DNA of 64,000 nucleotides from NCBI GenBank assembly GCA_030248295.1, contig JASANH010000523.1:620001-684000 (forward strand). The letters are read 5' to 3'. The translations under genes were made by a program, and so were the position numbers. Position 1 is the stretch's first letter. Every line of letters begins with the position of its first letter. The notes under the pieces are model-generated. The model saw only the letters and a list, made by a program, of their open reading frames with translations. It ran no database searches and was not told where the DNA came from. The DNA is from Mesodorylaimus sp. YZB2_4. Taxonomy: Eukaryota; Nematoda; Enoplea; Dorylaimida; Dorylaimidae. Positions 58,465 to 64,000 of this stretch are shown here, piece after piece.

Positions 58465-60733
58465 ATGCCTTCAGCACAGTTAAAGTCGAAGAATGTAACC
58501 GTTGTGCTCGTGGGTGCCCTATTAATTTCGATTTATTTCCCATTTTCAATCGGCATCACATTCTATCAGCAATGGTTTGTCAAAAAGGTACGTTTTTGTG
58601 GATTACCTGCATTGTGTCAATGTGGACGTTGGTTTTTGTACATATTGCCTGTATTTACCTGCTAACCTGATGTTGTTGGAAAACACCCTTTACCCTACCT
58701 TTCTAGGATAGGGTAAAGTATACTTTAATTTGGCCTTCGTGTCCACTCTCCACTATGTATCCATTGGTCACTGCTGTGCCCTTACTCCGTATAAAAAGAC
58801 CGTAGCGGACTGAAATAATGGGATACATATGCAACACGTAATCCACATGTCCTGTATCCTCAAATGACGTAGAGCAGGACCTGATTCCAAACAAGCTTAC
58901 AGTCTAAGCTCTTTTACTCTCTAGGTGTTGGTCTCTGTGTTGGCTTCAGCCATTGATCAGTCTCCCACTTCGAACCAATCTTCCTTTAAAAATAATAAAC
59001 CTTGTGTGCTCGCAGGAGGCAAAATGTTCAGAGCTGTCTGGCAGGTCCTCGATAATGGGTCCTAGTGTTATCACCTGTGATGTTGTCATATTATTCGGTT
59101 GCTGACTCGCATCAACTTGCGGTGTTTAGGAAATGTGAAGAAACTGATCTAAGCAGGTGCAAATAGATTTTCTCAAATTACTCTGTCACGTTATTCTCTG
59201 ACGCCCTCAATTTAAGGAATTTCGATTTCCCTTATTTGTCGTCCTCTGCCATTATATTCTGAAATTTCTGTTCGCATCGATCTGTCGCAAAGTGTACAGT
59301 TTATACGGCCGTCGCTGCTGCGGTGACCGAGCTGGCAGCTATGATTGGGTCAATTTGGGGTGGCAAGATTTCGTCCTCAGACTGGGTGCAGTCGGCGTGG
59401 CAGCTTCGATCGATATTGGGTTATCCAATTGGAGTTTTCAGTTCATTACAGTTTCTTTGTGAGTCCTACACTGTGCACTCGTTCAGGATTCGGAAAGTGC
59501 CTCTCTCCTTTCAGGTACACTATGGCCAAATCGTCTTCCATTATTTTCATTTTAATATTCTCGGTCATATTTTCCTTGGAAAAATGTGTGAGTACTGTTG
59601 GTTACAAGTTGAGCAGAGGGCCCTTGTGGGGAGTGCATTGACTCGCGATCAGATGCCAACGGTTCTGGTTTCGTTACAGCGGGTCCTGACGGTCGGCACG
59701 GTCGGGTGCATTGCCTCGGGGTTATTCCTGTTCACTTATCGATCAACTCAGTTCGACATAATTGGCTTTCTCCTGGTTGAGCTGGCCACTGTGTGCGCGG
59801 GCATCCGATGGACCTGCTCGCAATTGCTCATGCAAAAAATGGAGAACGGTGCGTAACCGGCATTCCTGAGCCTTCGGGAGATCGACACTTCTTTCAGACA
59901 AGTCAAGTCTGAGTGTTTCTAGTTGGCCTGGAAAGAACTCCTTCTGAGTTTATGTCCCAGGGACTTTGTTCTCACATCTCCCACTGCCTGGGTGCGCTGG
60001 ATACATCAAGCTTGCCTGATTTCCCTTCCGGTCTGTTTCAGGATTGCATCATCCCCTCGATATGATCTACCACGTGCAACCTTGGATGATCCTAAGCATT
60101 ATCCCTCTGGTATTTGGATTTGAAGGTAAGCCACACCCTTCGCCTTGCCCTCTCCTCAACCTGCTAATGTTTCAGGAGTGTCCTTAGCACGTGCTGCTAT
60201 CGACAGCGTCGGCCATGGCGTCTTCCCTGTTGAACGTGTTCTCGGCCTCATCCTTGCTGGCGCTCTGCTGGCATTCGTGATGGAGATGGCCGAATATGCA
60301 CTGCTCGTCCATACTTCCAGCCTCACTTTGAATGTGTGTGGCATCGCCAAGGTGCGTATCATGCGCTTGGGTGGGGAGTGAGCATTAGGCCCGGGCCATT
60401 GGTCCGTCTTTCCCGCCTTGGGTCTAGCCTCTCGTCGGACTCCTACATGCTGCATTCGGTTTCTCACTCATACTCATGCAGGACGAAATTCCGTTTTAGG
60501 AGATCATCACCCTTATCCTCGCCCACCACTACAAAGGGGATCAGTTTTCCCCTGTCAACATCGTCGGCCTAGTCGTCTGCATCTCCGGCGTCTCGCTGCA
60601 TGTTTATTCGAGGGCGAGCTCGGCGAGTAGGAACGATGTGAAACAAGTCCATGACTCGATGGAGGATCAGTTGGCCCTCATGAACCACGAGGAAGGCAGT
60701 GACGATAACGGGGGCTTCGAATCACGGCTTTAG
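58465..60733 (+). CDS. SLC35C2: SLC35C2-type nucleotide-sugar transporter-like protein
   Basis: Exon 1 (58465-58587) starts MPSAQLKSKNVTVVLVGALL and ends WFVKK. Exon 2 opens near 59220 (FRFPLFVVLCHYILKFLFAS) and ends SFQFITVSL. Family blocks: GLSNWSFQFITVSL YTMAKSS, FLFTYRSTQFDIIGFLLVE, GIRWTCSQLLMQKMENGLKN, LLVHTSSLTLNVCGIAKEII, and GDQFSPVNIVGLVVCISGVS. About ten hydrophobic segments fit the drug/metabolite transporter fold. SLC35C2 is a Golgi/ER-Golgi protein that promotes Notch O-fucosylation in vertebrates. Its own substrate is unsettled. The acidic tail ends GGFESRL, TAG 60731-60733. The right end of the transposon lies 93 bp upstream of the ATG, so its 5' UTR or promoter is bounded by the element. 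Confidence 0.93.
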
Positions 60734-61036
60734 TCCTGCTCTGTGCAATGTATCCTGGTGACGGATCTAATATTTCATACATATCCCACTATTATTTTCA
60801 GTAACAGGCTGACATCAAGACACGTTAGGCACGTATAAGTTGTGACAGCAAGCCAATGAAAAACTGTTGCCTACATAAATAGCAAATGGGAACAGGAGGG
60901 ATGGCGGATGGAATAGACTTCTGGCACGGCGAAATTACAACGCAACTGTCAACTTATTCAACAGCACCACGTACGCAGAAATAATTTTCCATCTTTCATG
61001 TAGGTACATTGTCTCCGAGTTAGTAGTAAAAGGTCT
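60734..61036. other. short intergenic region between convergent genes
   Basis: About 300 bp between the SLC35C2 and CERT1 stops. No feature is recognised. Confidence 0.4.
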
Positions 61037-64000
61037 TCAAAATTTGATCGGCGTTCCTTCCACCTTCGACAGCACGTAGGCGGTGAAACGTTTCAGGAAT
61101 CTGGGATATTCTCGCTTGTACACAGCCCTGAGAACGGACGACGGAGCCCAACCGCCAGGGTTCACTGAAAAGGCACCATTTTATCCTTCGACTAAGGCTC
61201 GGGGCTGCCTGGGTGCATCTATGGTCAAGATCCTGACCCAAAACAGACGAAGTTTTGACTAATGCCAACTAGCATTTGGCGGATCCCCCCACGGAGAGCA
61301 GCATAAAGGGATCGTGTCAAGTGTGGATGCGAACTAATGTCTTGGAAAAGAAACATTTCTGACTTCACGATGACACATTTATACAGCAGAGGGAAACCGA
61401 ATGACTCTGAGTGATGCAACCGCGAGCTGTCTGGCTGCACTCCCCCACGTGAATTGTCAGTGACACATCATCTCTTAGCTCTGTCGAAGTGGCTTGTGAG
61501 TAGAGCTGCTCGGTTTGTCTCTATGAGCTGAGAAAATTAGCCAATCTGAACAATGCCTGGCTTGCCCTCCATGTCGACATTGCCTGATCTTGCACTCACG
61601 AGAAACTAGCCATTTTTCCTAGGCCACCTGTCGAACGCTACCACTTGCGCCCCTCTTACCTTGCGCCACGTAAATAATCTTGCACATTATGTCGTCACGA
61701 GCAATCGCAACGCCCGGTTTTGGAGGATCGACCACAGTCTGGCATACCATGGCCACAGTCATCCCCACGCGAACATTCTTGCTGTTGAGCTGAAATAGAA
61801 AAGAATGCAACCAGCCCAAGGCCAGATCATCCCATCTTACCAAGGCATCCTTATGATGCGTATCGTGATTGCACACTACGTACAAGTCGGAAGCATTCGG
61901 ATCGGCCATGCACTGGACTCGACGAAAGTGCGACCAAAAGAGCGACTCGCGCTGACTCGCCGGCCAAACCCGCTTGTGCACTTGATGAAAAATTATGGTG
62001 TCGTCCGACAATCGTTCCAATACTTTAACCTCCTCCAACGTCGCTAAAAAACCAGTCTTGAATCCACTGAGCAGTGACCACATCAGTGTGATGTCTCAGC
62101 CTCGACTACCCTGCCCTCATATTTCTATATCCCCAAGCAGGACCACCCTTAGCAACCCCGCCAGAGCACACTTACTGTCCCAATCGGTCTTGTATTCTGA
62201 TTCGAAGAAATAATGTAAATATTCCCTGGCCGTAACTCCCTGAAAACGACCTTTTCTTAGTCCCGCCACGAGTTCGCCTGAACACACAAACCTTCACGGA
62301 ATGCACCGCTTTCAAGGGGTCGCAGACCAAACCATCGATCTCAACTTCACGCTTGTACATTCTCATTTCCCCGTCCTCGGCGAACAACTGCCATACACCC
62401 TCCTCTACGCCCGCCTTGGCGTAACGAACTTGTTCATTCGTCAAGCGCTCGATCTGAAGCGAAAAATCCCTTGAGATACTTATCGATAGCAGGCAGACAC
62501 TACAGGCTTCAGCAGACAAACCATCCGCGTCCCTAATCAGTCTGGTACCCACACTTCGAACTCACCTCGTCGAAGAGAGGATGCGTTTTGCACAACAGCA
62601 CTTTGTCGAGCGATTTCACCGATTGAGCGGGAGGATTTTTTGATAGCAACCGTTGTACCTAGAACGAAACCGGAGATCCCTCCTCCGCAACATACTGACC
62701 CAGCACCCCAAGAATGTTCCACCTATCCCACCAACCAGACACCAGCTACTCACTCTTCTCTCCTCGATATCTTGTTTTTCTAGCGCGGCATCAACCGCGT
62801 CATGCCATTCCTCCTCATTGAGAGCACTATGCGGCCCCTCCTGCAAACAAAAGTGTCATGGCTCGTCATGCGCATGGCTTACACACACGACCAACCTCGT
62901 AATCAGGTCCCCCGAACACGACTGACTTTTGCTGACGCTGAGCCTTTTGCAACTCCGCATACGTCTGACGATACATCTCTTCCGATTTCTTACGCCTTTC
63001 AATCTCCTTGAACGAAGATTAACATTTAAATCCTATCGAATCACCCTTCATCCCTCAATCCGCTTACCTTGTCCAAACGTCGTTTCCACACTTCTTCGCG
63101 CTGTTGGAGCAAGTCAACGCAATGTTGAATTGTGGACAGAATACCAGCCGTGGTTGCTTTGAATGTCAACGCTTCGCCCTTGAAATCCAACACGTTTACG
63201 GTTCGAGTATTTACTGCTAAAATGATCAAATTTGAAATATTCCATCAGCCCAACCCAAAACCTGAACCTACGGCGATCGTTGTCTCCAGCAAATTCCTTG
63301 TGCGTCACAGGCGTCGCGAACTCGCTCATATCCGTGTCGCTGCTGTCCACGTCCCCGGCATCTAAATAATGGCATCATCAGTCACGCCATGCAAGTAATA
63401 TGGACCCCACACCCCTTACCATTCCTCTCCTCAGTCGCGCTCGCAGCCGCAGATGCGCACGAATCAAAATGCGCTTGCAAAGTATCGATTTGTCGACAAA
63501 CAATATCTCGAAAAGTTTCCAATTCGGCCAACTTTTCTCGCAGTCCTCGTCCTTTCTAAAAGATAAAATCTAATTTGGTAATTCCCCACCACTTTAAATT
63601 CGACCCACCTTGAACGACGATTGGCTAGTGAGACTTTTATTCGACGTTAAAGACACAACAGAACCGTGACGACGTAAATCATTTTGACTCCCGTAGCCAG
63701 ATTCCGTCTAGAAAGCAAAAAAGTAGGCAACTCAGGTGCATTCTTTTAATACAAATCCATTTCAGCACCTTACCTTATACGCTTCCAAGGCCTCCACCCA
63801 CCGCTGTTTATCCTCGCAGCTCTCGGCGCGCAGATACCATACGCAGTCGTTTACAGAAACATCAAACCGGCACTCGTCGAAATCGTGAGGCTAAAAAAAG
63901 CAATTCTGACAACAACATGGAGGGATATTGGAAATTTCACTGGCAAACCCAGCTCGTCATTAGAATTTATTAAAACTGAAGCCCCACTTGAAACACGCCA
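61037..64000 (-). CDS. CERT1: ceramide transfer protein CERT (5' end beyond window)
   Basis: The gene runs off the right edge. The first complete exon encodes the end of the PH domain ([37 protein letters not shown]). The Ser-rich phosphorylation motif follows ([12 protein letters not shown]), equivalent to the human S132 site. Next come coiled coil ([40 protein letters not shown]) and [21 protein letters not shown], the FFAT position. The START domain ends the protein ([58 protein letters not shown]), TGA 61037-61039. CERT moves ceramide from the ER to the Golgi. The FFAT core reads EWHDA rather than human EFFDA, so binding to VAP may be weaker or different. Confidence 0.95.

Overview
This is eukaryotic nuclear DNA from an invertebrate animal. 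The window carries about 17 recognisable genes on both strands. Nearly all are split by short GT..AG introns, many only 40-150 nt. The products are animal-typical: WDTC1, SIN3, KPNB1, ARIH1, EIF3E, TRC8/RNF139, CERT1, PEDS1, ATRAID and an XK-related protein. The dense packing, small introns and invertebrate features (for example a beta-1,4-GalNAc-transferase-type residue in the B4GALT-like enzyme) suggest a compact protostome-like genome. I cannot name the phylum from sequence alone. There are no operons, prokaryotic signals, CRISPR arrays or rRNA genes.

Layout. 1-776: 3' end of a single-pass membrane protein gene (+). 1602-5059: WDTC1 (+). 5313-6500: LRR membrane protein (-). 6.6-7.3 kb: weak coding signals. 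7620-9534: crotonase-family enzyme (-). 10036-14101: B4GALT/B4GalNAcT-like enzyme (-) with a MITE-like element in intron 1. 14618-14818: possible small membrane protein (+). 14917-16119: Rieske protein UQCRFS1 (-). 16835-25196: SIN3 corepressor (-), with a 1.6-kb intron holding G-tracts and inverted repeats. 25904-28463: EIF3E (+), convergent with an XK-related gene 28540-30093 (-). 30926-34837: DDX52 (+), whose intron 1 holds a TIR element with a tRNA-like core. 35008-37277: TRC8/RNF139-type ubiquitin ligase (-). 38200-38629: orphan two-exon gene (-). 39194-43437: importin beta (+). 43909-47114: Ariadne ARIH1 (+). 47389-48601: ATRAID (-). 49713-52182: inositol hexakisphosphate kinase (+). 53135-54389: plasmanylethanolamine desaturase PEDS1 (-). 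55109-58379: a nested DNA transposon. 58465-60733: SLC35C2 (+). 61037-end: CERT1 (-), cut by the window edge.

The most unusual structure is at 55.1-58.4 kb. A 3.26-kb element with ~230-bp terminal inverted repeats and an 8-bp target duplication (GTTCACAT) carries a transposase fragment resembling the P-element/THAP9 C-terminus. A second 1.36-kb element sits inside it, with ~145-bp inverted repeats and its own 8-bp duplication (GAAATTTA). This second element encodes a C2H2 plus PHD-finger protein on the opposite strand. Removing it mentally restores an open frame across the duplication site in the outer element, so the order of insertion can be read. The outer element ends 93 bp before the SLC35C2 start codon.

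The genes do not form one pathway. They are mostly housekeeping functions: translation (EIF3E), ribosome biogenesis (DDX52), nuclear import (KPNB1), ubiquitination (WDTC1, RNF139, ARIH1), chromatin (SIN3) and lipid metabolism (CERT1, PEDS1, crotonase). Their co-location looks incidental. Exon boundaries come from reading splice consensus and protein-family similarity recalled from memory; no alignment was run.
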